Origin: an uncultured Agathobacter sp.
GTDB lineage: Bacteria; Bacillota; Clostridia; Lachnospirales; Lachnospiraceae
Assembly (NCBI GenBank): GCA_934359755.1
Contig: CAKRLV010000002.1
Location: 1 to 64,000 of the forward strand
DNA length: 64,000 nucleotides
Direction of reading: 5' to 3'
Positions within the stretch are counted from its first letter, which is position 1, and each line of letters starts with the position of its first letter. A model generated the notes under the pieces. It saw only the letters and a program-made list of their open reading frames with translations, was not told where the DNA came from and did not search any database. Below, piece by piece: positions 17,467-26,796 of the stretch. Both the position numbers and the translations under genes were made by a program.

Positions 17467-18150
17467 TTAATCCTCCAATGGTCTGATTTTACGTGCTATA
17501 TATGCAAATGGTGTGTCAAGTATTGCTACAACCGCCTTAAATAAATATGTAGTAAGCAAAATACTGACAAATACTTTCGTAGGATATGTTCCTAAGAATG
17601 CCAAAGTAGTAAATACTATAGTATCTACCGCCTGACTTGTCAGTGTGCTCAAATTATTTCTAATCCATAGTTTTTCTGTTTTCTGTCCTGTTTTTTCCCA
17701 GATATAATGATACAAAAATACATCGATTGTCTGGCTGCATGCATATCCTATAAAACTTGCAACTGCCACTCTTGGAACCAATCCAAATACAACCTTTAGA
17801 CTCTCACTTATATAATCATTCGCATTAGGCACAAACGCCAACGTAAGCTGCGTACCTATTACCCACAATGCAGTAACGCACAGTCCATACTTTACTGCTT
17901 TTTCAGCTGATTTCTTGCCATATTTTTCGCTAAGTATATCCGTGACAAGGAATGATGCTGCATACAATACATTTCCAGCCGTTGTTGAAAAGCCAAATAT
18001 ATCAACGCACTTACATACCTGTATATTTGCCAGTATTGTGCTAAATACTGTAAAAACATATAATCCATTTTTTCCGAACAATTTGTATAAAAGCAGAACG
18101 CTTCCCAGATAAAACAATATACTTAAAATAAAAATTCCATTATTAATCAT
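17467..18150 (-). CDS. Queuosine precursor transporter (YhhQ/VUT family)
   Basis: A 227-residue membrane protein with six to seven helices. NIQVCKCVDIFGFSTTAGN near 42 and ASFLVTDILSEKYGKKSAEKA near 63 are the conserved segments of the YhhQ/COG1738 family that imports preQ0 or preQ1. I start it at ATG 18150, which has GAGGGAG eight bases upstream and sits just beyond the queC stop; a longer frame from 18168 would overlap queC. Placement between queC and queF supports the substrate. Confidence 0.9.
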   Translation of the reverse strand: MINNGIFILSILFYLGSVLLLYKLFGKNGLYVFTVFSTILANIQVCKCVDIFGFSTTAGNVLYAASFLVTDILSEKYGKKSAEKAVKYGLCVTALWVIGTQLTLAFVPNANDYISESLKVVFGLVPRVAVASFIGYACSQTIDVFLYHYIWEKTGQKTEKLWIRNNLSTLTSQAVDTIVFTTLAFLGTYPTKVFVSILLTTYLFKAVVAILDTPFAYIARKIRPLED

Positions 18151-18151
18151 G

Positions 18152-18835
18152 CTATACTCCCTCTTCATATTCTATTGGATCAGTCAATCCATTTGTCTCA
18201 AATGCTTTTCTTCTGTCACGACATGTTCCACATGCTTTTTCTCCACCTTCATAACAGCTCCATGTCAATTCGAATGGGACTTTAAGCTGTAATCCCATTT
18301 CTACTACCTGAGCCTTCGACTTATCTATAAATGGTGCTGCTATCGACAGCTTGTTGCCACTGCCAATATAAATTGCGTCCTTTATCGCTTCGTTAAATGC
18401 AATACTGGTATCTGGATATGCATTTCCTGCAGCATCATCGGCATGTGCACCATAATAAATTTCTTCACAGCCATAGCTCAATGCTATTGAAGCCGCTGAT
18501 GATAAAAATAATCCGTTTCTGTATGGCACGTAGGTATTGACTGGTTCTCCCTTCGACACCTCTAATTGTTTTGAATATTCCTCATGAGGAATTTCCTCTG
18601 TTGCCCCTTCTAATAATGAGCAATTACTGTTTTTAAATATTTCGCCCAAATCAAGCGTCAGCCTTTTTACACCATAATGTTTTGCAACATTCTTAGATGC
18701 TTCCATCTCTTTTTTATGTTTCTGACCATAATAGATAGATAAGACTAAGACCTGATCTGCTCCATATTTTTCAACTGCAAGTCCAAGACAGACACTGCTG
18801 TCAAGACCACCACTAAATAATACTAAAGCTTTCAT
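18152..18835 (-). CDS. queC: 7-cyano-7-deazaguanine synthase
   Basis: This 227-residue ATP-dependent enzyme makes preQ0 from 7-carboxy-7-deazaguanine and ammonia. The PP-loop LFSGGLDSSV is at residues 6-15. The C-terminal zinc-binding cysteines are in SCYEGGEKACGTCRDRR near 196-212. AAAAGGAGAAAAA precedes the ATG. queD and queE, which make the substrate, are not in this operon or window; either they are elsewhere or the cell depends on import. The leader upstream carries a promoter, structured RNA and terminator. Confidence 0.95.
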   Translation of the reverse strand: MKALVLFSGGLDSSVCLGLAVEKYGADQVLVLSIYYGQKHKKEMEASKNVAKHYGVKRLTLDLGEIFKNSNCSLLEGATEEIPHEEYSKQLEVSKGEPVNTYVPYRNGLFLSSAASIALSYGCEEIYYGAHADDAAGNAYPDTSIAFNEAIKDAIYIGSGNKLSIAAPFIDKSKAQVVEMGLQLKVPFELTWSCYEGGEKACGTCRDRRKAFETNGLTDPIEYEEGV

Positions 18836-18877
18836 TTTTTCTCCTTTTACTACTATCCGTCAGTTTCGCTTTTGTGG

Positions 18878-18909
18878 TAAAAAAATAGCTTTGCAAAACG
18901 CAAAGCTAT
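18878..18909 (-). terminator. Intrinsic terminator in the queC leader
   Basis: ATAGCTTTGC (18885-18894 on the plus strand) and GCAAAGCTAT (18900-18909) make a perfect 10-bp stem, with seven T residues following on the minus strand. It lies 43 bases before the queC start and downstream of a promoter at 19013-19041, so it must be read through for queC expression. Confidence 0.9.
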
Positions 18910-19006
18910 AATTATTCCATCTATCCACCTGTAAATGTTAAACTATAGTCCTGGTTTTGTTTAACGACAGGATGGTACAAACGAACTGTCGGCATATTTA
19001 AAATGC
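18910..19006 (-). promoter_or_regulatory. Structured 5' leader of the que operon, candidate queuosine-precursor riboswitch
   Basis: The leader starts near 19006. Its first hairpin is GGCAT/ATGCC. Next GACAG (18986-18990 complement) pairs with CTGTC (18966-18970 complement) enclosing a loop that begins UUCG and contains UUUGU; an A-rich tail beyond the stem carries ACAAA, which could pair with it as an H-type pseudoknot, the class I preQ1 layout. An alternative GTTAAAC/GTTTAAC stem (18937-18965) competes with the tail. The sequence does not match the preQ1-I consensus closely and I see no match to classes II or III. Location, pseudoknot potential and the following terminator are the grounds for the call. 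Confidence 0.5.
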
Positions 19007-19012
19007 CTATAC

Positions 19013-19041
19013 AGTATATCAATATGCAATTTTAACGTCAA
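19013..19041 (-). promoter_or_regulatory. Sigma-A type promoter of the que operon
   Basis: Read on the minus strand: TTGACG, a 17-base spacer, then TATACT. Transcription would start near 19006, about 170 bases before queC. It lies immediately downstream of the spoIVB stop at 19050. Confidence 0.8.
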
Positions 19042-19049
19042 GAATTATT

Positions 19050-20114
19050 TCATTTATTCTCCAGCATTTTTTCTATAAATATTCCATACCCTCTGGTTGG
19101 ATCATTCACCAGGACATGCGTTACTGCTCCAACGATTCTTCCGTCCTGTATAATTGGTGAGCCACTCATTCCCTGAACTATTCCCCCTGATTTTTCAAGC
19201 AGTCTCTCGTCTGTTACCTTGATATATATCCCTTTATTTTCATCCTTTGCCTTACAATTTGTATCTATGATTTCTATATCATATTTTTCTATCCTGCCCG
19301 ATATTCCAGACAATATAAATGCTCTATCCTTCTTTATTTCTTTCTTATATGCAATTTCATATCTTGTATCACAGCTTGTATATTCTTTGAGTTCTTCATC
19401 TTCAAGCGTTCCATATATTCCTAAATCGCAGTTTTTATTAAGTACTCCAAGTTTTGTCTTTCGACCATAATATATTATTCCGCTCAGTTCACCGGGCACG
19501 CCTTTTTCACCTTTTGTAACTCCGCTAAGATCCATATCATAAATGCAGCCGTTTTGTACTGACAATAATTCTCCGTTCGTTCCATTTCCTATACCATGAC
19601 CTAATGCAATAAAATTTCCATTTGAATCATAGCATGTCATTGTTCCAATTCCAGCCATATCATCTTTCACCCACAATCCTATTGCATATTTATTTTCAGA
19701 TGTCATAATCGGTGTAACTCTGATATTATAAACTTTGTTTCCTCTGTTAAAATTAATTAGCATAGATTTACCATTGCTATTTTCTACAAGCTTTACTATG
19801 TCCTCTTTCCTGCATATATCCTTGCCATCAATAGAATTGATATAGTCTCCACTCTTTAGTTTTCCTTTTGTCGGAAAACATTCATTATTTTCTTTATCTT
19901 TAACCATTGCCGTATCTACCACCAGAACGCCTGCGGTCTGTTCATATATGCCTATTATTTTTCCTGATGCATAGACTTGTGCCCTGTCTGTCGCTGATAC
20001 TGCCACACTTTCTTTTTCTAATGCATTTAAATAACAATTTCCACCAAACCACAGAATTCCCGCAATACATAATAGTAGAAAATATCTATATATTTTCACA
20101 TTAAAAAGCCGCAT
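19050..20114 (-). CDS. spoIVB: SpoIVB serine peptidase
   Basis: The 354-residue protein has an N-terminal membrane anchor (about 10-26), a PDZ domain around 80-125 (KGKLKSGDYINSIDGKDI) and an S55 peptidase domain. The catalytic region includes ALGHGIGNG near 170 and GMSGSPIIQDGRIVGAVTHV near 313-332, containing the nucleophilic serine. In sporulation it is made in the forespore, crosses to the intermembrane space and triggers SpoIVFB-dependent sigma-K activation. It follows recN as in other Firmicutes, but spo0A, its usual downstream neighbour, is absent; the que operon stands there instead. Confidence 0.93.
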   Translation of the reverse strand: MRLFNVKIYRYFLLLCIAGILWFGGNCYLNALEKESVAVSATDRAQVYASGKIIGIYEQTAGVLVVDTAMVKDKENNECFPTKGKLKSGDYINSIDGKDICRKEDIVKLVENSNGKSMLINFNRGNKVYNIRVTPIMTSENKYAIGLWVKDDMAGIGTMTCYDSNGNFIALGHGIGNGTNGELLSVQNGCIYDMDLSGVTKGEKGVPGELSGIIYYGRKTKLGVLNKNCDLGIYGTLEDEELKEYTSCDTRYEIAYKKEIKKDRAFILSGISGRIEKYDIEIIDTNCKAKDENKGIYIKVTDERLLEKSGGIVQGMSGSPIIQDGRIVGAVTHVLVNDPTRGYGIFIEKMLENK

Positions 20115-20183
20115 ACTGTTACCTCCATGTCGGTATTAGTATGCGACTTTTGCTATTTTATATGCTTTTGCTTTTATAAATAT

Positions 20184-21857
20184 CTATTTTTGTGCATTTG
20201 CCATATCTTTCATCTCTCTTGCACTGCTTAATACTGTATCTGTGATAGATACACCACCAAGCATTCTCGCAAGCTCATTGACACTTTCTTCTTCATCAAG
20301 CCTATGGATATTAGATACTGTCGATTTATTCTCAACAGACTTCTCTATAAGATAATGTGCGTCAGCCATAGCTGCTATCTGTGGTAGATGTGTAATGCAT
20401 ATAATCTGATGATTGCGCGATAATTTGTTCATCTTCTCTGATACCATCTGCGCAGTTCTTCCACTTATTCCGCTGTCAATCTCATCAAATATAAGAGATT
20501 CTATCTGATCATTTTCTGCCATTATCGTCTTAATCGCTAACATGATTCGTGATAGTTCTCCGCCTGATGCCACCTTTCCAAGCGGCTTGATTGGTTCTCC
20601 CGGATTTGTAGATATAAGAAATTCTGCATCATCTTTTCCATTAGCAGTGTAATCATTAAGTTCACCAAACTGCATTTCAAATCTGACATCGAGAAAGTTG
20701 AGATCCTTTAATGCTTCTGTAATTTCTTTTGTCATATGCTTACTTGCTTTCTTGCGAATTGCTGACACTTCCTGTGTGGCAGCAGCTAGTTCTTTTTCTT
20801 TATCATCCAGTTTATTTTTAAGATTTATGAGATACTCATCATAATCACTTAATACCGCTATTCTATCAGACTTCTCCGTCAGTGCATCTAATATATCCTG
20901 TATTGAATTGCCATACTTTGTCTTTAGATGGTTTATCTCATCAAGTCTCTTCTGAGTCTCATAAAACGTCTCCTCATCAAAATCTGCACCTGATATATAT
21001 CCGCTGATTTCATGATTAAAATCAGAAAGCAAACTGTCTATCTCTACAAGCTGGCTCTCAAGATTTTCCACTTCTTCGTCATATGATGACACCATGCCAA
21101 GTTCTCTTAATGCTTTGCCAATCAGCTCTGAAGCATTGTCCATAGCTGTTCCTGTTGCCTCATATGCGCTATTTACGCCTTCCATAATTTTCTTTCCATT
21201 TGAAAAACGTTTAAAACTGCTTTCAAGTTCTTCATCTTCTCCAACTGTCAGATTAGCGTCTTCTATCTCTTTTACTTCATATTCCAAAAAAGATAATTCT
21301 CTTGCCCTTGCTTCTGAGTCCATATTAGAATTTGAGTATTCATCTTTAAGCTGGCGATACTCCTTATATAAAGCTGCCATAGTTTCTTTTTTCTTTGAAA
21401 GCATATCTCCTGCATATTCATCTAAAAGTTCAAGATGCTTTTTCTTGTTAAGTAAAGACTGATGTTCATGCTGCCCATGAATATCAATGAGCAGTGATGC
21501 CACTTCTTTCATTTTCGAGATTGACACAGCTTCTCCATTGATTCTTCCGATTGCTCTTTGGGATGTAATCTTTCTGCTTAATATCACGCAGTCATCATCC
21601 ATCTCTATATCCATTTCTTTTAATTTAGCAATTGTAGCTTCATTCTCTACTTTAAATATCAATTCAACAAAGGCTGTTTCTTCACTGTCCCTAAGCATTT
21701 CTTTAGAAACTTTCTCGCCTAGAGCCATATTAATAGAACCTATAATTATTGATTTTCCAGCTCCTGTTTCTCCTGATAAAATATTTAATCCGTGAGAGAA
21801 ATCCACCTCACATTCATCGATTAATGCAAGATTCTTTACGTGTAGATTTTGTAACAT
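20184..21857 (-). CDS. recN: DNA repair protein RecN
   Basis: A 557-residue SMC-like ATPase. Walker A is SGETGAGKSI at 28-37. A long coiled-coil middle (about 150-370) is followed by the ABC signature VASGGELSRIMLAIK and Walker B SLIFDEIDSGISG near 460. It helps align and process double-strand breaks in recombination repair. It stands in the conserved block between argR and spoIVB, with 69 bases to spoIVB. No LexA box was seen in the 36 bases upstream. Confidence 0.95.
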   Translation of the reverse strand: MLQNLHVKNLALIDECEVDFSHGLNILSGETGAGKSIIIGSINMALGEKVSKEMLRDSEETAFVELIFKVENEATIAKLKEMDIEMDDDCVILSRKITSQRAIGRINGEAVSISKMKEVASLLIDIHGQHEHQSLLNKKKHLELLDEYAGDMLSKKKETMAALYKEYRQLKDEYSNSNMDSEARARELSFLEYEVKEIEDANLTVGEDEELESSFKRFSNGKKIMEGVNSAYEATGTAMDNASELIGKALRELGMVSSYDEEVENLESQLVEIDSLLSDFNHEISGYISGADFDEETFYETQKRLDEINHLKTKYGNSIQDILDALTEKSDRIAVLSDYDEYLINLKNKLDDKEKELAAATQEVSAIRKKASKHMTKEITEALKDLNFLDVRFEMQFGELNDYTANGKDDAEFLISTNPGEPIKPLGKVASGGELSRIMLAIKTIMAENDQIESLIFDEIDSGISGRTAQMVSEKMNKLSRNHQIICITHLPQIAAMADAHYLIEKSVENKSTVSNIHRLDEEESVNELARMLGGVSITDTVLSSAREMKDMANAQK

Positions 21858-21893
21858 TTTGTCTCCTTCTACTCTCCCAAAGTAGTTTTCTAA

Positions 21894-22346
21894 TTAGTCC
21901 TCAATAATTTTTCTGATTTTTTTCATCAAAGCTAACGTCTCATCTACGGTACGTATTGCACACATAATAGTATCGTCCCCGGCAATCGAGCCTACGATTT
22001 CATTGATTTTCATAGCATCAATTGCAGCACATACAGCTCCGGCCATACCAGATACTGTTTTTATAACCAGGATATTCTGCGCCATTTCCATAGACACAAA
22101 TCCCTCTTTAAGTACTCGTACATATTTATCAGACATATCTTCTGATGTATCTGATAATACCGCATATTTCTGGCGGCCATTATTCATAGAAATCTTTGTA
22201 AGCTTAAGTTCTCTTATATCTCTCGAAACTGTTGCCTGTGTCACAGAATATCCTTCTTTTACAAGATATTCTGAAAGTTCTTCCTGTGTCTCGACATCAT
22301 ATTTTTGAATTATGTCTATTATTTTTGACTGACGACTTGTTTTCAT
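21894..22346 (-). CDS. argR: Arginine repressor ArgR/AhrC
   Basis: The 150-residue regulator has an N-terminal winged helix (KTSRQSKIIDIIQKYDVETQ, then SVTQATVSRDIRELKL near 33-48 as recognition helix) and a C-terminal hexamerisation and arginine-binding domain ending with IAGDDTIMCAIRTVDE. It represses arginine synthesis and controls catabolism genes. No arginine biosynthesis gene is in the window; argR sits in the nadK-recN block as in many Firmicutes. Confidence 0.93.
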   Translation of the reverse strand: MKTSRQSKIIDIIQKYDVETQEELSEYLVKEGYSVTQATVSRDIRELKLTKISMNNGRQKYAVLSDTSEDMSDKYVRVLKEGFVSMEMAQNILVIKTVSGMAGAVCAAIDAMKINEIVGSIAGDDTIMCAIRTVDETLALMKKIRKIIED

Positions 22347-22363
22347 TGCACACTCCTAATATC

Positions 22364-23212
22364 TTATGTATAAGTTTCCATTTTCTTACTTAGTATCTCT
22401 AAAAAGCTACGTTTGTTAATTCTGCATACAGTCGTATAGGCTGCGGATTTAGATATTATCAGACGATCTCCTACTGCCAGCTCCGCATATGGATCTCCAT
22501 CAAAGCTGACACATGCACATTCATCCTGCTGACGTCTCCTGCTTTTCATCTCTATTTCGATGATATCATCAGGGCCTAGAACAATACTCTTTGAATTCAG
22601 ATTATGTGCATTTATCGGTGTAAGCAGTATCATATTTCCTTTCGGATCTACAATCGGTCCGCCTGCTGACATGTTGTATCCTGTCGAGCCGGTTGGTGTT
22701 GCAATTATAATTCCATCTGCATGATAGGTACTTAAGAATTCACCATTGACGTATACATTAAGACTAAGCATCTGCAGATTGCCATTGCAGTGAATTACTA
22801 TATCGTTAAGTGCGGCTCTTTTCTTTGTGCTGTCAAGCTTATATCCTGACAGCATTATTCTGTTCTCCAACATATAAGAATCCGCAAACAGACTATCAAG
22901 AGCCTCGAAGACATTGCTTTCCTCTAATTCACACAAATACCCCAGTGTTCCCATATTTATTCCTATGAGCGGAATCTTCAAAGACAGCACCTTAGTTGCT
23001 GCTCTGATTAATGTGCCATCACCGCCCAATACAAGAATACATTCTGTATCTGCTGGTATCTGTGATACATCATAACCATTATTTGGAACTTCTTCATTGC
23101 TGATAAGACATTCTGCCTCGCCGCCTTTTTGATTGATATACTCTATTATTTTATTTGACAAGTATCTATCTGGATCTTTATAAGCATTTGTAATAAGAAT
23201 AAATTTACGCAT
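22364..23212 (-). CDS. nadK: NAD kinase
   Basis: This 282-residue enzyme phosphorylates NAD to NADP. The GGDGT motif lies near residue 63 in CILVLGGDGTLIRAA, with PLIGINMGTLGYLCELEES following and the DGIIIATPTGSTGYNMSAGG segment near 165-184 that forms the NAD-binding site. It lies in an operon with tlyA (2 bases between them) and argR. Length and motif order are standard. Confidence 0.95.
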   Translation of the reverse strand: MRKFILITNAYKDPDRYLSNKIIEYINQKGGEAECLISNEEVPNNGYDVSQIPADTECILVLGGDGTLIRAATKVLSLKIPLIGINMGTLGYLCELEESNVFEALDSLFADSYMLENRIMLSGYKLDSTKKRAALNDIVIHCNGNLQMLSLNVYVNGEFLSTYHADGIIIATPTGSTGYNMSAGGPIVDPKGNMILLTPINAHNLNSKSIVLGPDDIIEIEMKSRRRQQDECACVSFDGDPYAELAVGDRLIISKSAAYTTVCRINKRSFLEILSKKMETYT

Positions 23213-23214
23213 AA

Positions 23215-24018
23215 TTATTTGTCAAGTTCTCCATGTGCTGCACTTACCACCGCATCCACATCAACCGACTTCTCCTTCTGAGGATTATCTGTCTTCTGAA
23301 TATAAACAAGATATTCTATATTACCTTCTGGTCCTTTGATAGGTGAGTACTCGAGATTTAATACAGAAAATCCATTAGAAAGTGCAAAATCTATTATCTT
23401 CTCACATACTTCCTGATGAACTTTCTTATCTCTTACCACGCCCTTTTTTCCAACCTTTTCCTTACCTGCTTCAAACTGTGGTTTGATAAGACATACCATC
23501 TGTCCATCATCATTTAGAAGTTCTCTGGCTGGTCCAAGTACCTTGGTAAGAGATATAAAGGATACATCTACTGATGCAAAATCAAGTTTATCTGCAATAT
23601 CATCAGGTGTAACATATCGTATGTTGGTCTTCTCCATACATACTACTCTTTCATCCTGACGCAACTTCCATGCAAACTGTCCATATCCGACATCCACTGC
23701 ATATACCTTGCTTGCGTTGTTTTGCAACATACAATCAGTAAATCCACCCGTGGAAGCACCAATATCCATGCATACTTTGCCATCAAGCTTTATACCAAAA
23801 TGCTTCATTGCTTTCTCAAGCTTAAGACCACCTCTGCTTACATATTGCAATGTTTTGCCATGTATCTCTATATTACAGTCATCTGGAAAAGTAGATCCTG
23901 CCTTGTCCTCTCTGTTATTATTAACAAAGACATTCCCTTCCATAATCATTGTCTTGGCTTTTTCTCTCGATGGAGCCAGTCCTCTATTCACAAGTAATAC
24001 ATCTAATCTTTCTTTCAT
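23215..24018 (-). CDS. tlyA: TlyA-family rRNA 2'-O-methyltransferase
   Basis: The 267-residue protein combines an N-terminal S4 RNA-binding domain (ERLDVLLVNRGLAPSREKAK) with an FtsJ-type SAM methyltransferase domain. SAM-binding features are GKVCMDIGASTGGFTDCML near 80 and VYAVDVGYGQFAWKLR; LVCLIKPQFEAGKEKVGKKG (near 180) holds a catalytic lysine. TlyA proteins methylate cytidines in rRNA; older annotations call them hemolysins. Overlaps dxs by 4 bases. Confidence 0.92.
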   Translation of the reverse strand: MKERLDVLLVNRGLAPSREKAKTMIMEGNVFVNNNREDKAGSTFPDDCNIEIHGKTLQYVSRGGLKLEKAMKHFGIKLDGKVCMDIGASTGGFTDCMLQNNASKVYAVDVGYGQFAWKLRQDERVVCMEKTNIRYVTPDDIADKLDFASVDVSFISLTKVLGPARELLNDDGQMVCLIKPQFEAGKEKVGKKGVVRDKKVHQEVCEKIIDFALSNGFSVLNLEYSPIKGPEGNIEYLVYIQKTDNPQKEKSVDVDAVVSAAHGELDK

Positions 24019-25892
24019 AGTACCTCATCATTATCATCAATGTTAACTAATATTTTCTCTACTATTGAGTCTGCATCTAATTGCAGATCTTTCTTAAGCT
24101 GCTCTACATTTCCATGTTCAACATATGCATTCGGAATTGCAATTGGTAGAACTTTCATAGGAATATCCTCTTGCTGAATATACGAAATTATGTGTTCTCC
24201 GAAACCGCCGCTGCGTACATTCTCTTCCATAGTAACTAAAAGTTCATTCTCCCTTGCAAGTTTGTCTACCATATCATAATCAATTGGCATTGCAAATCTT
24301 GCATTTACTAACGTAGCATCTATATCCTTTTCTTTTAATATATCACATACTCTTTTTGCTGTCTTAACCATGCTTCCAATTGCCAAAACAGCAACACGAC
24401 TCCCCTCATGAATAAGTTCACTCTTTCCTAATTCGATAGGCTGTCTGTATTCTTTTAGTCCATCATATGCGGTTCCTCTAGGATATCTGATAGCTATCGG
24501 TCCATCATATGAAATTGCAAACTTAAGCATATCTGATAGTTCCCATTTATTCTTAGGTGCCATCACTGTCATATTCGGTATTGTCGCCAGAAATGACAAA
24601 TCAAAAATCCCCTGATGTGTCTCACCGTCACTTCCTACAAGTCCTGCTCTGTCTATTGCAAAGATTACATGTAAATTCTGTATACATACATCATGAAGTA
24701 TCTGATCATAGGCTCTTTGCAGGAAAGATGAATACACAGCAAATACTGGGGTAAGTCCTGCCTTTGCCAGTCCTGCCGCAAAAGTAACTGCATGTTCTTC
24801 AGCAATTCCCACATCAAAAAATCTCTCTGGGTATAGATTACTAAAACGCTTTAATCCTGTTCCATCAGCCATAGCCGCTGTAATAGCTACAAGCTTTTCA
24901 TCACGCTCTCCCATTTTCTTCATAACAGTTGCAAATACATCTGTATAATTGGCAACCGTCTTTTTCTTTACAGGCAGACCTGTCTCAATATCAAACGGCT
25001 CAGCTCCATGAAATCTCGATGGATTCCTCTCTGCTGGTGCATATCCAGAACCCTTATGCGTGATAACATGTACAAGTACTGGTCCATCTACCCTTTTTGC
25101 CTCTGCAAATATTTTTTTCATTTCATTAATATTGTTACCATCGACAGGTCCAAGATAAATAATTCCCATCTCTTCAAAGAACATTCCTGGAATAAAAAGC
25201 TGCTTGATACTGCTTTTGGTATTGCGGATTTTCTTAACCATTTTTTCACCATATACCGGTATCTGGTTAAGAGAATTCATGACATTATTCTTTAAATCTC
25301 TATATGCATCTGCTGTTCGAAAGCCTGCAAGATAATGACTCATTCCGCCAACATTCTCTGAGATTGACATATTATTGTCATTTAAAACTATTATAAAATT
25401 AGATTTGAGAATCGATGCGTTGTTGAGCGCCTCATAAGCCATGCCTCCTGTAAGGGCACCATCTCCAATTACTGATACAACATTATAATCTTCCCCTGTT
25501 ATCTCTCTTGCTTTCGCAAGTCCAAGTCCTGCTGATATAGATGTTGAACTATGACCTGTATTAAAACAATCACAATCGCTTTCTACAGCCTTAGGAAAAC
25601 CGCTCATTCCTCCATATTGACGCAGACTTTCAAATCCTTCTTTTCTGCCGGTAAGTATCTTATGAGTATATGACTGATGTCCAACATCCCATATAATTTT
25701 GTCTTTCGGCAAATCAAACGACAAATGAAGTGCCATTGTAAGTTCTATAACTCCAAGATTTGAAGCTAAATGTCCACCCGTAACTGAAATGCTCTGAATT
25801 AAAAATTCACGTATCTCTTTTTGAAGTATTTTTATCTCATTGTCGCTCAATTTTTTTATATCATTTGGTTTCTGTATTTTCTCTAATACCAT
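24015..25892 (-). CDS. dxs: 1-deoxy-D-xylulose-5-phosphate synthase
   Basis: A 625-residue thiamine-diphosphate enzyme that condenses pyruvate and glyceraldehyde 3-phosphate at the start of the MEP isoprenoid pathway. Thiamine binding is shown by VSVIGDGALTGGMAYEALNN near 145-165 with the Asp-Asn pair, and the transketolase middle by DRAGLVGSDGETHQGIFDLS near 415. FNTGHSSTSISAGLGLA near 108 is also typical. Followed by tlyA and preceded by ispA, so two isoprenoid genes are together. Confidence 0.96.
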   Translation of the reverse strand: MVLEKIQKPNDIKKLSDNEIKILQKEIREFLIQSISVTGGHLASNLGVIELTMALHLSFDLPKDKIIWDVGHQSYTHKILTGRKEGFESLRQYGGMSGFPKAVESDCDCFNTGHSSTSISAGLGLAKAREITGEDYNVVSVIGDGALTGGMAYEALNNASILKSNFIIVLNDNNMSISENVGGMSHYLAGFRTADAYRDLKNNVMNSLNQIPVYGEKMVKKIRNTKSSIKQLFIPGMFFEEMGIIYLGPVDGNNINEMKKIFAEAKRVDGPVLVHVITHKGSGYAPAERNPSRFHGAEPFDIETGLPVKKKTVANYTDVFATVMKKMGERDEKLVAITAAMADGTGLKRFSNLYPERFFDVGIAEEHAVTFAAGLAKAGLTPVFAVYSSFLQRAYDQILHDVCIQNLHVIFAIDRAGLVGSDGETHQGIFDLSFLATIPNMTVMAPKNKWELSDMLKFAISYDGPIAIRYPRGTAYDGLKEYRQPIELGKSELIHEGSRVAVLAIGSMVKTAKRVCDILKEKDIDATLVNARFAMPIDYDMVDKLARENELLVTMEENVRSGGFGEHIISYIQQEDIPMKVLPIAIPNAYVEHGNVEQLKKDLQLDADSIVEKILVNIDDNDEVL

Positions 25893-25893
25893 A

Positions 25894-26796
25894 TTATTTA
25901 TTCCTATCTACAAGATATATAAATAATTCGTGTAAAAACTTGCTGTCCTTGTTAAGTCCGTCAAGCATATCACATGCTTCATTTGACAGTCTCTTTACAT
26001 CTTCACTGGCTTTTTCCAAGCCTTCAAAAGTAACATATGTAGCCTTATGATTCTTCTCATCGCTGCCAATCGGCTTTCCTAGCTCTTCCATTGTACCTGT
26101 AACATCTAATATATCATCTTGTATCTGAAATGCCAATCCAAGCTTTTGCGCTATTAATTCTACTTTTGAGACTTCTTCTTCTGCAGCCCCTGCAAGTATC
26201 GCCCCTATCATCATCGATGACTCAATCAGGGCACTTGTCTTTAATTTATATATAAAATCAAGCTTATCTCTTGTAATATTCTTCTTCTCTTCTTCGTCAG
26301 ATTTCTCAGATTCCACATCCACAACCTGACCTCCAACCATTCCGTATACTCCTGCCTTACCAGCTAAGACTTTGTACGCCTGCCCTGTTCTCTCATCGCA
26401 ACGAATATCAAAGGCTTTTGCAGCTGTCTCATATGCAAAATTCAAAAGAGCGTCTCCTGCCAATATTCCCATTGCCTCGCCATATACTTTATGTGTTGTC
26501 TCTTTCCCGCGTCTGTAATCGTCATTGTCCATAGCCGGTAAATCATCATGAACCAGCGAATATGTGTGAATAAATTCTATTGCAGCCATAAAAGGCTCAA
26601 TTATTGCGTCTTTACCACCAAACATCTGATACGTTGCCTGCATAAGCATCGGGCGGAGTCTCTTTCCTCCAACCTTCACACTATAGTTCATCGCCTCAAA
26701 TATCGTCCTTTGGTAGCCCTCTTCTGCTGGAAGATACTTCTGTAATATTTGATTTATATGTTCTGCTCTATTTGCAATTTGTATATTAATATCCAT
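25894..26796 (-). CDS. ispA: Farnesyl (polyprenyl) diphosphate synthase
   Basis: The 300-residue trans-prenyltransferase has the first Asp-rich motif in LVHDDLPAMDNDDYRRGK near 83-100 and the second in AFQIQDDILDVTG near 222-234. KVGGKRLRPML near 37 binds the diphosphate. The residue pattern around the first motif fits chain lengths of C15 to C20. It starts exactly where xseB ends (one-base overlap) and is followed one base later by dxs. Confidence 0.93.
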   Translation of the reverse strand: MDINIQIANRAEHINQILQKYLPAEEGYQRTIFEAMNYSVKVGGKRLRPMLMQATYQMFGGKDAIIEPFMAAIEFIHTYSLVHDDLPAMDNDDYRRGKETTHKVYGEAMGILAGDALLNFAYETAAKAFDIRCDERTGQAYKVLAGKAGVYGMVGGQVVDVESEKSDEEEKKNITRDKLDFIYKLKTSALIESSMMIGAILAGAAEEEVSKVELIAQKLGLAFQIQDDILDVTGTMEELGKPIGSDEKNHKATYVTFEGLEKASEDVKRLSNEACDMLDGLNKDSKFLHELFIYLVDRNK

